DNA from: Perkinsus chesapeaki
Lineage: Eukaryota; Perkinsozoa; Perkinsida; Perkinsidae
DNA length: 50,873 nt
Assembly (NCBI GenBank): GCA_013115145.1
Contig: JAAPAO010000224.1
Location: 1 to 50,873 of the forward strand
Direction of reading: 5' to 3'
Numbering within the stretch: position 1 is the first letter of the stretch; each line of letters opens with the position of its first letter. This document shows, piece by piece, positions 1 through 10,350 of this stretch. Below the pieces are notes generated by a model. That model searched no databases, was not told where the DNA came from, and saw only the letters and a list, made by a program, of their open reading frames with translations. The translations under genes and the position numbers were made by a program.

Positions 1-19
1 GTAGCCATCTTGGCTCAAG
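1..19 (+). other. Spliced-leader relic (perkinsid/dinoflagellate SL)
   Basis: The window opens with GTAGCCATCTTGGCTCAAG. This equals the last 19 nt of the 22-nt leader (DCCGTAGCCATYTTGGCTCAAG) that dinoflagellates and Perkinsus trans-splice onto their mRNAs. It is followed by TT, not by the GT splice donor an SL RNA gene needs, so this is not an SL gene. A genomic leader joined to ordinary sequence is normally a trace of retroposed mRNA. An assembly artefact at a contig end is the main alternative. Confidence 0.75.
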
Positions 20-147
20 TTCAATTCTTGTGTTACGCTAGTAACAAATGGCGACGTCGGGCGCGGAGTTAGCATCCAACAGCGCTCGAGAATTTACCTT
101 CTTGCCATTTCCTTCTTAAACCAATCTGTCTCATCGTTCTCTGTTGT

Positions 148-1083
148 ATGCCTCACCATCCTCCCGAGCTTGATATCAGCTTGAAAGGCTTACCACAAAA
201 ACAAGTGACTGAAATCAATGCATTTTGCCAGTTCAGTCTCGAAGGTGTTCTTAATTGTTTCGTCGAAAGATTCAATACTCCCATATATGCTTTTGAGTAC
301 TCTGCTAAATACGAAGGTGATCCTGGCACACCACCGATATCAACAACGCGAGAATGCTCATTACACTTAATACCAAATAGTATAGAACAAGTTGATGACT
401 TTACAGAAGTACGAAAGCTAAAACCAGAGTACATCGCTTACAGTGAGACCATGGCGATGGCACCGGGGATCTGCCGAGGGGCTTATGAATACGCAAAGGT
501 TGAAACGGAGCTCAGAGTTGTCAATCGTGACATGTTAGTCGGGCAATACAGCCGGATGGAGAAGATACCCCAATCGATGGCCGAAGATGGAATCTTGGTA
601 ACAGGTTCGAGGAGTCACTATTTTTCGGATAAGCCCTCAATTGACGTTATAATTGAACGGTCCCGTGAAGGTCACTATCTTCTGACACACATAGAAGACG
701 GGGTTGAGATCAGTAAATCACCTCTTAAGTGGATACCGATGAAAGAAGGGCAATCTTACAAGATAGAAATCGATAAGACACGATACGGTATAATAGTCTG
801 GTATTATATGTTCATTATTCACAAGCATACCGGCAAAACCGTAGTTCTGCGTCCGTAATAAGATTTCATCTGTCCCCGATTGTGTGACACATGTATCCTT
901 CTCAGGAACGGCGTGAAGGAACAACCCAAGAGCATTAAGTAAGTCATCTTCTGTCCTTATTTTTAAATATCCCTTATCAGGTTTTTCGACTCCACCATTC
1001 CCGGGTAAAGTATCCGCAAAACCGCGTCTTCATCTTCTTTGACTTCAGGCTATCACCAATACAGAATGTCACCGGTCGTTTAA
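148..1083 (+). CDS. Unknown protein, micro-exon family member 1
   Basis: No known family recognised. Proposed exons are 148-854, 906-938 and 981-1004, plus a short last exon from 1049 or 1065 (end near 1083 if the second acceptor is used). All junctions are phase 2, and exons 2 and 3 are 33 and 24 nt. The main exon encodes about 235 residues rich in Tyr, Glu and Ile, with no clear signal peptide from this Met. In the same frame, coding-like hydrophobic sequence continues upstream to about position 82. It begins with the same residues as the start of the third family member, but lacks one base in the ATG. The true start may therefore be lost or upstream. The exon chain matches the gene at 1328, so the two are probably tandem duplicates. 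Function is unknown. Confidence 0.6.
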
Positions 1084-1280
1084 TTGAATGCTGTCCAAGG
1101 CAGGTTTTACACCATTTCTACCGAATAACTCCTTCACCTTAAGGTACGCGGCGTCCGAGTTGTTTTCGAAACCAATATGCATTTTATCGGAGGGAGAGGA
1201 TCTGGTGTAGACCATAATTGTGTTGTCCACGTTGTTGTTTTCATCGAGACCTATGTGTATGTGACCATCAGCCTTTTCTT
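1069..1280 (-). CDS. Coding-like minus-strand exon, orphan
   Basis: About 70 codons are open on the minus strand and end in TGA at 1069. The translation is strongly protein-like: it contains HIHIGLDENNN and, further on, KMHIGFENNSDAAYLKVKEL. It is too short for a standard ORF list. No start or neighbouring exon on this strand could be found; upstream lies the oppositely oriented gene at 1328. It is either the last exon of an unseen gene convergent with the gene at 148, or a fragment of a lost gene. Family unknown. Confidence 0.4.
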
Positions 1281-1327
1281 GTATCCTCGTTAATAATGGT
1301 CCTTACAAGTATCCTAGTTGTTTTATA

Positions 1328-2317
1328 ATGCCTGGTACCTTTTCGCTCGTTTTAGCGTCAGTGTCCGTCGTCAACGTTGTGCTCAGCATCCCGCTGTTAG
1401 AGCAACGCTCAAGCATCTTTTGTCGATCCAGCAGCGCCAGATCAGAGATGTGCGGGATGGAGTTCCAATCAACCCAGACTATGCCTATGTTCCTTCTAAA
1501 TTACCCAACAATTGGTGGGGTAAATGTAAGAACGATGCAACCAGAAGAAAGCATACTATCAGACTTAACCATAACCGAAAGAACGAGCCGGTACACTAAG
1601 CCCAGGATGGAAGTGTCCGAAGGCGACCCTTTCGTCTGGATGGCTAATGTGAGAATTCCGCGAGGAACAACTCCGAAAGGCCTCCCTCGCCACATTAACG
1701 ACACCGTCATCCATGTGGATGCCTCCCACTGGGCATTCGCTTCTAAACCCACTCCGGACCAATTCTTTACTAAAAAGCAAAAACTGAGTTTTGAAAGAAT
1801 GTCCGAGATGAGCAAAGGCGAGGTATTGCACTACTACAGTAACAACCCAAACGACGGAGGTTTTATCGTTAAGGATGGTGAAGTTAAGAAAGTGATTGAC
1901 CAAACAAAAAAGATATTCTCTACGCCTTTCGTATGGGATGTTGACCGGTCACATGCGGTTCAAAACTCACCGGGCAATAAGATAAGCATTGTCGTGTTCT
2001 TGCCTTATTTTCTGATTCATATCGGCCAAAATTCAGAGGGAGATTTGGTGGATTTACAAGCCTATAGATGGTAAAGATGGTATTGTGTAACGCTCGTGAT
2101 GGGTATTCATTTTAGGGGAGGTCCTCTTCAAACTACGAAGTGGAAGATTCCGTAAGTGTCATCCTCAAGCCAAGCTTTATCTCTCATTTTGCCCTCTTCA
2201 GGTTCTTCCTTCTACCGATACCAAAGTGAAATTAATGCGCAGTTTTATAATTATGCATTTTCTAGGTTCATCGATGAGCCTGACTCGGTACCTAATTCTC
2301 CGCCGCCGCCGAGGTGA
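1328..2317 (+). CDS. Putative secreted protein, micro-exon family member 2
   Basis: Exons 1328-2070, 2116-2151, 2202-2225 and 2266-2317 join with every junction in phase 2, giving 284 residues. The N-terminus (MPGTFSLVLASVSVVNVVLS) looks like a signal peptide, so the product is probably secreted or surface-exposed; this is inference. The last exon ends in four Pro, Arg and stop, as the gene at 2944 ends in Pro-Pro-Arg-stop. Micro-exons of 36 and 24 nt mirror those of the gene at 148. In 1340-1590 another frame also looks coding, so the N-terminal half may hold a frameshift or an unrecognised intron. No database family recognised. Confidence 0.6.
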
Positions 2318-2943
2318 GCGGAGAGTGTCGGATTCTTTTTCACGACTTCTCAGTTACGCTGAAGCCACACGACCAAGAATCCCCCGACGGGCTGGCGGCC
2401 TTTCTCGCCCAGCTAGTAAGGGGCTATTAAATACACTGGTGTGATACATGTATTGTGATGTTATATGTTAACCTATTTCCCCCCCACTGTTTTGTTACTC
2501 ATACTGGCTTACTTATCAAATACGTTGCTCTTGGTTGGTTCTGCGTTCTATACAAAGGAACGGGGAACCTTTGAAAGCTTCTATTAGCCTCATTGAGAAT
2601 GATAACAATAATAGTATAGGACAGAATTCTGAGAGATGAAACAAGGATGCATTCTTGGTCAACTCGACACACTAAACACTCGAGATGATTCGTTCGATGA
2701 CGACCGTTAGCGTTCATTTCAAGAACTAAGGCATTCACCGTGGCTGCCATACCGTAGATCACCTACGTATCTCAGGCCGCATCCCTCATTCGACAGTATA
2801 CTCAGAGTTTGATATAGTAATTCAGCAACAGATTCGCAGCTTTGGACTCTGGAAAGAAGCCCTTTCCAAGGAGCCTCTGTAGTGATTGCCTTTCCTCAAC
2901 CTATCTGTTTCAAGTAAAGTATTTTGTTGTTAATACGGGGTTC
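2318..2943. other. Intergenic, 626 bp
   Basis: Spacer between the second and third micro-exon genes. A minus-strand stretch at 2499-2762 is open but has no recognisable motif or supporting splice sites. I see nothing else. Confidence 0.5.
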
Positions 2944-3786
2944 ATGCCAACAGCTTTAAAGTTGCTATTCTCTCCTATGCACATTGGTGCTTACGTGACG
3001 TTCGCGGCTTTTAATGTTGCCGCTGGTGAATCAGCGTATGAATGTTTCTGCAGGGACTCTGGAAAGCATTCCTCTAGGAAGGAGTGCTTTCTGGAAGAGG
3101 ATGAGAAACCAACGAAAGCTTTCTTCTACGAAATACTCAGAGATGATGATGGCTTCAACTCGGCGAGAACGAAGTACTGTGACTTGGAGCCGGCCGGCGA
3201 GGATGGAATCAAACCTCTGCAAGGATGCACACTTGACCATTTTAAAGACAAGGGAACAGTGTATACGTACAGGGAATACATAAAGGGAGAACGCACCTTG
3301 AATCAAGATCATAGGCACACATTCACTAAACTGAAGAAAGTCCCTAAGAAAGAGCTGAAAAAGGAATACAAACGCGAATTATTGAAATTCGTCTCCCGTG
3401 ACCCAGGCGGCAGGCTGTTCGTTACAAGTAAGGGAGAAATACAGTGGCAGAAGGATGGTAACCACATCGAGGAGGGTCTATGGTCCAAAAAGGCTCGGAA
3501 TGTCCCCAAGTCGGAGAGGAAGAGTCACTTCACCTTCCCTAGTGGCACAGTTGGATATTTCTCTGAAGGCATTGCCATCATATTGAAGCCAACGCTCATT
3601 GTTCTCGTTAAGTAAAAACAAAAGCTGCTAGTCCGGGGTCATAGTCATTCCATTTCAGGGAGGATCTTCCATTAGCTGCTGCTGTTCCAGATGCAAGGTA
3701 AGCTATCGGACATGTCAGTCACAGGTTTAATTTACAGGCACCCTGATTCTCCACATTCCTCCGAGGATGAGGAACCACCAAGGTGA
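2944..3786 (+). CDS. Putative secreted protein, micro-exon family member 3
   Basis: Exons 2944-3611, 3659-3697 (39 nt) and 3738-3786 join in phase 2 and give 251 residues. I chose the ATG at 2944 over one about 100 nt upstream because it places a hydrophobic signal peptide (start MPTALKLLFSPMHIGAYV) first. The mature part begins with a Cys pair and is rich in Lys, Glu and Asp. The acidic tail ends EEPPR-stop. The phase-2 intron chain and the Pro-Pro-Arg terminus tie it to the two genes upstream. Function unknown; secretion is inferred from the leader only. Confidence 0.65.
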
Positions 3787-4323
3787 CTAAAGCCATGTCA
3801 GGCTCCTAGGATCCCCTTCAAATTAGTTACGATGAGTATGCTAGATCGTCCCGGCCCCGTCAACATCGACAGGGAAGGTGAGAACAAGGAGAGAGTGACA
3901 TATCATGCTTTGTGCTGTTGATGTTGTTGTTGATGTTGTTGATGTGGTGTTGAATAGTGCCGTTGTTGTTTCATAACCCTGGCGATCTTGTAGCATTCAA
4001 CATGCTTTATAGTGCAGATTCGTAGAGTTTAGCACTACAGGAGGCTTGCTAGCTGATGGCTTCACTGTATCCTCCACAAGGTGACCAGGGAGATTCAATC
4101 ATCATGGTTGTGGTATCAACATGTCAGCATTTAATGTTTTATTGGAAGTATAATATCAACGAAGAGTCCCTGCTAATAACAAGTTACGTGATGATGTATA
4201 GTTCATGCTAGTGTTTACCGCGTTAATCCGTCCTTCTACTTACAACGCGATGAATGATAGAATTGTGGTGAAACTCCAGCAGTATAATGATAAGGGTTGT
4301 AATGTTACATTTTCAGATGCCAT
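3787..4323. other. Intergenic, 537 bp, with a GTT/GAT-rich tract
   Basis: Spacer between convergent genes (the plus gene ends at 3786, the minus gene ends at 4324). It holds an imperfect GTT/GAT triplet tract at about 3915-3955. No coding signal seen. Confidence 0.5.
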
Positions 4324-5919
4324 TTACTGACAGTCTTTGACAAAATAGACAACACTTGAAGAGCTCATTGAATCTACCGATGAACTCGCTAAGGACTCGG
4401 CTTGTCGCATATCAGCTGTCAACGCAACCTTCCATCCTTGCTTATCCATTGCCTCAACAATCCCTATTATCATCTTCGATGCGCTCAATGCTACTCGTCT
4501 GTTGACATCCTCACCGAAAGGAGACTTCCTCAGACGAATGCCTACAGAGTGATGGCTGTAATCGACCTTATCGGTGACAACTTCACGATGGCTCCACAAC
4601 GGCGACCCTCGAAGGTCATTCAATGACCGTATAATGGTCTCTGCAGCTTTAGACAGGCTGTGGCAATCGGAAGATACTATCAAAAACTCTCTGGTGCTTA
4701 CCATGGTCATCGCCATTACCTTAGCCCGACGAGGTGACGACGGAGCGGTATTAGGTGACTGACTCTGTGGACGAGTGAGTACAATCAACGAAGCATCGGG
4801 AACACGATCACAGCAGTTTATGGAGGCCAGGGGGTCGAAATGACGCTCATACAGAATAACAATAATGCGAATAAGCAATAGTAGGCCCTGGGCCTTAAGG
4901 GCAGGGGAAGAGCTGCTCCACGGTTGACCAACAAGCTGCCAATGATAAGACCCTCCGTCAAAGTATTCATTCTTGGATCCATCACACCACTTCTCATCGA
5001 CAAGGTTACGAACGGCTTCGACATCATCACGATTATTCAGACCATCTTGAGGCACTATTACCCGAAGCTCTGACTGACCGGAGATTCCAAGGCCAATATA
5101 AGCAGTCGAGGTGGTGGCATCATCATCATCTCCATTTTCTCTCGTACGAAATGTTAATGTCGATTTAGCGTCAATGTGACGGTCGGCCAAAGTCGAGTTA
5201 ACCAGCTTGTAACCGCTACTGTTGTCCAAGTCGACCAAAGTATTTATTATGGTCTCTTGGGCCATACAGAGGCGGTGACCAGAAGCCTGCCAAGGCTGAC
5301 CCGTTAGCTCTATAGTGTGAAGTCCTGGACAATCGTCACGCTCCTTGGCGACAACCCACGAGGTCTCGATGCCTCTCTTGGCCGAGTCGATGAACTCATC
5401 CAGGTCATCACGGTCATCGCAGGCCAAAAGCATGTCACCAGCACCCAGCAGAGACATCACTGTCGGAGGGCCAGGCTCGAAAGCTATCCTTGCTGATGAC
5501 CGATGGAGCAACCAAACTTCCAAAAGATCATCTGGAGATACCTCAAATCGGCCGATCACAGGCCAGCCATGGTCCTGTAATGTTGTCACCAATTCACCGA
5601 TCAAGCAGTAGGCCTCCTTCGCCTCGCCGGGCGTCTCGGTCTTCCACGGTGCACCGTGGAGTTGGAACTTGAACAGGCCTTCATCCGGAGCTACATTACG
5701 CCACCGTCGATGAAACGGTCCATTGTCGAGGTTAGTCGTAGCGTCCTCGGCGATGCCTTGTGGCCACTTCAATAGCAATACGTCTCTTATAAGGTTAACC
5801 AGTGACTCTGGAGAGCTATTAGAGAGGTAAATATTATTTGACTTTGACAAAATAAGCGGGTAAAAATCTTTTTCAGAATTCGCTTCTGCGGGCATTATTT
5901 TAGACGGTTGAGAACCCAT
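4324..5919 (-). CDS. Four-repeat protein with N-myristoylation signal
   Basis: Single-exon reading frame of 531 residues. It starts MGSQPSK, with Gly2, Ser6 and Lys7, which fits the N-myristoyltransferase consensus, so membrane attachment is likely. The body holds about four diverged copies of one module. Each opens with a G-x-P-W type motif (HGAPW near 89, TGQPW near 205, VGQPW near 333, GSPLW near 444) and continues with a helix containing [L/I]xxxxHGW-like or DKQGW-like residues. Similar uncharacterised repeat proteins occur in fungi, amoebae and other protists; I know of no defined function. The lack of introns is unusual for this window. Confidence 0.75.
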   Translation of the reverse strand: MGSQPSKIMPAEANSEKDFYPLILSKSNNIYLSNSSPESLVNLIRDVLLLKWPQGIAEDATTNLDNGPFHRRWRNVAPDEGLFKFQLHGAPWKTETPGEAKEAYCLIGELVTTLQDHGWPVIGRFEVSPDDLLEVWLLHRSSARIAFEPGPPTVMSLLGAGDMLLACDDRDDLDEFIDSAKRGIETSWVVAKERDDCPGLHTIELTGQPWQASGHRLCMAQETIINTLVDLDNSSGYKLVNSTLADRHIDAKSTLTFRTRENGDDDDATTSTAYIGLGISGQSELRVIVPQDGLNNRDDVEAVRNLVDEKWCDGSKNEYFDGGSYHWQLVGQPWSSSSPALKAQGLLLLIRIIVILYERHFDPLASINCCDRVPDASLIVLTRPQSQSPNTAPSSPRRAKVMAMTMVSTREFLIVSSDCHSLSKAAETIIRSLNDLRGSPLWSHREVVTDKVDYSHHSVGIRLRKSPFGEDVNRRVALSASKMIIGIVEAMDKQGWKVALTADMRQAESLASSSVDSMSSSSVVYFVKDCQ

Positions 5920-5985
5920 AATAGATCAGATAATAGAAAAACTTGGGACAATCCTTGGCTACCAAACGCAAGTCCAATAACACGC

Positions 5986-7283
5986 TCAGAAACCTTCCTC
6001 TTTCACTTGGGTTTCATCCCCGACCGGCGTAGTCGCCGAGATCAGTTGTTCCGGCGATCCGGTGATAAATCTTATCAATTCGCGTGCAGCATTAAATTTG
6101 GCTTCCTGAAAAACAAGCGTCGCAACCGAGGATCAAACCTGCCTTACCTTGCCCACGGAAGCTTCTCCGACAAAGGCTCGACCAGCGAGGCAGTCCGCTT
6201 GCAGAAAAGCTTTGTAACTCGGCGGTGAAGCGTTCTGACAAAGCCAGCAGCAATTTCGGAATCCCTGCGGACCTGGAGGCCCTCCGGGCTACGGAAAGCG
6301 TGACGAGTGTCTTCTGCGACCACAGTGAGGAGAGAACGATTAAACTCAGATTCGCAACATACTCTTCCGACGTAATAAAGTCTCATAGTTTCCCACTTTA
6401 TCTATTTCAGTTCGCCAGGTGAACTTTCCCGGTGGCATCCCCATCCTCTGCAGTAGCGTGTTGGCCTCCCCTATAGGGTTTGTCCGGCTCTCCTCAATAG
6501 CCTTCTCGACGCACCTTCCTGCACTAACTCTTTCTTCATCAGCAAGCGCGATGGAGAACTCACGTTCATTTGCTGGCAGTTGAAGATCGATGCTTTCCAG
6601 AACAAGTTTAGCGCACGCTTTCTGAGCGTCCTTCTTGCGCAACACCCACGGGCCACGGAAGCCCTTCTCGTTCCCCTTTAAAGGAAATGTCGCCATGGCC
6701 GAAAACTTAAAGAATCGCTTCGCTCCGCTGAAGGTGCAGAAACTCACCAACGGGCGAGGAATCTCCCTGGGTTTCATTTCTATAAACTGCCACGTAATTC
6801 TTCGAGACTCGTCATCTGTACCTCCGTACGTTTCCACGGTCCTAAAAATCCCTTACTTCAAGATACATTCCAATACAGCGATAAACAACAGCACTGACTA
6901 ACTCATTTGAGCTCCTCGGAATGCCTCCATCGAAAGGGGACGACAGGTCCGCTACCTTTGCTGGGAAGTACAGAAATTCGAAAAGATTTCCTTTACTGGT
7001 CAGCATGGTAGCTATCGCATTCGAAGTTCTATTGAGGAGCATAATAGATCGAACTATTCCTTGGGGCTCTTGCAGCAGCCCTTGACACTCATCCCCTTGA
7101 GTAAGAATGCCAGTATTGAGACTACCAACTTTACCTGTCTAAAAGCTGCAAGTAGGGCGTCTTGTCTTTCTTGGGCCATTCAATGACTTCCTCTCTATGC
7201 GTTCCCACGGTGACAAATTGTTTTCCAGTTTCTTCAGTGTAAGGCTCAGTTTTAGCCACACTTCGCGTGCTGACAGCTCTCAT
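5986..7283 (-). CDS. Protein with two double-stranded-RNA-binding domains
   Basis: Exons (minus strand) 7283-7209, 7138-6857, 6786-6397, 6264-6148 and 6105-5986 join in phase 0 throughout and give 327 residues. The first dsRBD spans roughly residues 130-180 and ends in the diagnostic helix, with KKDAQKACAKLVLESI. The second is split over the last three exons: LLQRMGMPPGKFTW, then YKAFLQADCLAGRAF, then GKEAKFNAARELIRFI. This is the alpha-beta-beta-beta-alpha plan, with the Lys-rich start of helix 2 intact in both. Expected role: binding structured RNA (silencing, editing or ribosome biogenesis); which one cannot be told. The start ATG overlaps the stop of the upstream gene by ATGA. Exon 1 is the least certain part. 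Confidence 0.65.
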
Positions 7284-8018
7284 CGGGCCAATAGCCTAAC
7301 CGTTGAGTAGTTATACTTAACCACAGAAGAGGAGCCAGGCAAGAATCCGGCACTCGTAATCAACTCACCGGTTTTTTGCTCCTCCTTGGCCGACAAAGCT
7401 GTTTGAACCTGAATTTTTAAGACTAAGAATCGGATCAGAAAGTCAGATTTCAAATTGGACATTTTCCGTCCAGAACCAATTCCGCCACTGCCGACCAACC
7501 ATTAAGGCGTCTCTGTCATCCGCTAATGCACCGAAAAACGCTCAGCTTTGATTTTCCGGAAACACCGATTCATCTAATCGTTGATGAAGACGTGGCAACT
7601 TGAGATTGCAGAATTGCAGGTGAATCCTCTTACCTCCATCATCAACCCAACTGGCAATCCTAGAGGTATCCAAGACTTATAGTTTGATTCGAGCAAAGCC
7701 TCTCGAGAAGATAATGCATTCGTTACGAGACAGTCGGTTACCTAAAAAAGTTAAATACATTTTGAACCTCGCGATCTATTATTCAGTGCTGAAATGAGCG
7801 AAGATACTCGCCAACATGCCGAGGGAAAGTCCGGAAAATTTCCAGATTTTCCAGTACTGAACAGCGTCCATTAATGAAGTTGTGTCTCCTAACTGGCAGT
7901 CGACACTTACCCGCGAGATTTCTCCATTGGAGCGTCCTCGTGCTCGCATCCTCTCGGACACAGCCTCCATCACTTCACCGCCGCCGCGCTCGGCTGTATC
8001 ATCATCATCCTCTAACAT
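7280..8018 (-). CDS. Small SAM-like protein, paralogue A
   Basis: Exons 8018-7911, 7741-7634 and 7408-7280 join in phase 0 and give 114 residues. An acidic start (MLEDDDD) leads to the conserved block ERMRARGRSNGEI, an intron, then a 37-residue segment ending SWIPLGLPVGLMMEV. The gene at 11780-12226 has the same block, intron position and segment length, and a similar total length (110 residues), so the pair are paralogues. The segment resembles the C-terminal half of a SAM domain; this is a weak structural guess. Its TGA shares bases with the ATG of the downstream dsRBD gene. The two may really be one transcription unit or one gene with an unseen splice. Confidence 0.55.
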
Positions 8019-8408
8019 TCAAAATCAACTGCAAACATCAGTTCATGACATCGATGGGAGATTGTGCCGTCACAGTTTCATTCATATTCCCAAACATCTT
8101 CAGCACTCGTTGAAAAAACTCGTGACGTTTTGGAATTATACAATGTAAAATTGACTTGTTTTTCCATTCCAACACTTCGGATGTACTAGTCTCCGTAAAG
8201 GTGTAGTATTTCTGTATCATCTTCCAACCTCCCGGCTGCTGTGTTGTCCTTGACCATTGGTTCACCTCCTCGTGCACGCAACAACGCAATTCAACGGTCA
8301 ATTCGATAAACATCAATTCGCTAATGCCGCGAGAAGAAATGAATACACAGTAGAAACTTCAAGGCAGTATCTTGCCTCCGACTATACATATGCACGCACG
8401 CGCAATTA
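8019..8408. other. Intergenic, 390 bp
   Basis: Spacer upstream of the SAM-like gene and downstream of the HAD gene, all on the minus strand. I see no coding signal or repeat in it. Confidence 0.5.
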
Positions 8409-10350
8409 TCACTGTTTGGCGGCAATTATGCGACTCATCAGGTCTGCCACCCCAGGAAGGAGTGCGTGGTCATTAGAGTTCACTTTCAGTCTGCCGAGAC
8501 TCTGAAGGAATCAGCTTTAATTTCCAGGCGCGCGACAAAATTACTTTAATTTCGGTCATAGCGTTGCCCATAACGACTGGGACGTCTGCGTTCTGTAACA
8601 TCTCTCTGTCGTTCATTGCATCGCCGATACAAGCGACCGTATTATCTGCATCCACAGCCACTGTTTTTACACGTGTTAAAACGTTAGAAACTTACAGCCA
8701 AGTCGTTCTTTAAGGACACGGATGCCGTATCCTTTATTGGCTGTCTGCGGTATAATGTCGCAGAGGAAAGATAATGACTGAGCAGCTGCACATCCATTGG
8801 ACCTAAATGCGGTTAGAAATACACCTATGCGATCACAAAAACGCCCAGCAACTGTACTACTCATCATCCTAACCAGTGATTTAGATATTACCGGCCGAAC
8901 GGATTACAGACTTTCCAATCGGAGCCACACTTTCCCGAAATTCCAACACTCTTCAAGCTCATAAGGTAACGTTGACCAAGGTACTTACTTTGCGAATGCC
9001 TTCAAACGATCGACAACTTGGGTTTTCATATATTGCGGGTCAGGAGTTATGACGTGAACCTGGCGGAAGGAATGATAATAGATACCTGCTATCAACGAAA
9101 AGGGAAAACAGCATCAACAGCGGTCAGAGATGGAGGTTAGTCACTGCGATCTGTCCAAATTCTCAAACTCATGTGTGAAGGGTGATGAGAGGCAGGCATG
9201 GAAAATGAAGGATATAGTGTCGTCCACAGCAGAGGCATCTTTCCTACCATATGAACAGGAATGGCTTCATCCCGAACTCTCTCAAGTAGGCCATCATAAC
9301 CACCACAGTCCTCAGGAGAAGGATCATCGAACCTGTTGAACCGAGAATTAATCAACGCAAGGATCTCTCAACGTTACATTCTCTCCATGCATCTGACAAA
9401 GTCGTTCGTGAACGGTGCCAAAACTCTGTCGCCACTGCAGATAAGGGGTATAACTGTATCTTGGCGCCGCAGACCGTTCACCAAATCACAAACCTACAGC
9501 AACAACACGATCCTAGTACAGCGCCTGGAAACCGACTCAAATATTAAATTAAAGGTTGCGGTATGAACTCCTTGAGTTGTCAAATCGTTCTAGCTCGGGA
9601 GTGTGGTGATCCAAGAATCATCGTACAATTAAAGTGAATTAATTAAAGTCCGAGTTCACCGTACTTATTACAGTAGTAGGTAAGTTACTCGGAATAATGA
9701 CTAAGTGATACTCACTACAACTCACACTAAACAATGCCGCCCTCGAGTTGACAAGCCCCGGGACGGGTAAGGAAGTCGTAAGAATGTTCAACCGCAACCA
9801 GCAACTCCTAAGATATTCTCCGAACGGCACAAGGTTATCCAAATTCGAATGGTCGTGCCCATTTTGGAGATCAGCCCTTTATAGTCCAACACTAGCTCGC
9901 TACTTACTATTTGATAATCCAGAACAACGTTGGATGCCACTTGACCATGTTCATCGTATACAACACAACCATTCAAGTAAACACCTGGAAGGGAGTACCT
10001 ACGAACAGAACCATCCTACTGACATCCGGCAGAGATGCTCAAGTCAACTTACAAATCGATTCCTCCCTTAGAAAAGCATTTCGCCGCGGACATCCGACAT
10101 CGACCAGTCGCTGGTATAACAGCACCTGAGACCATCCCCTCCCACTCGGCCATCTGGAGAGCGACTCACATCCGAGCTCCCGGGCCTTGTGGATCATCTC
10201 GAATGTGATACCATGGATGTTATGATCGGGTCCGAGGACAGTCCCATCCATATCCGTACAGACCAATTCTACAGGGCGAAGAAAATCCTTCTCAACATTG
10301 GGAAGGGCGCATGCAGTAGTGGCCTCTACTGTGGGAGTTAGACTTGGCAT
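8409..10350 (-). CDS. Cof-type HAD-superfamily phosphatase
   Basis: Ten exons join without a phase conflict: 10350-10170, 10125-10053, 9998-9908, 9807-9728, 9434-9378, 9332-9248, 9059-8989, 8868-8696, 8660-8545 and 8501-8409, giving 339 residues. HAD motif I is CTDMDGTVLGPDHNI near residue 31 (nucleophile Asp and general acid Asp both present). Motif II is VIPATGR. Motif III with the substrate-loop Lys lies in ANKGYGIRVLKERLG. Motif IV is GDAMNDREML (both Mg-binding Asp present). The cap begins at YLNGCVVYDE, so this is a C2-capped Cof/YbiV-like enzyme. These act on sugar phosphates, pyridoxal phosphate or FMN; the substrate cannot be read here. Introns are 35-293 nt. No targeting signal is evident. 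Confidence 0.9.

Noticed and set aside
1-40. A spliced-leader RNA gene at the window start
   Set aside because: The leader is followed by TT rather than a GT donor, and no Sm-like site or SL-intron structure follows.
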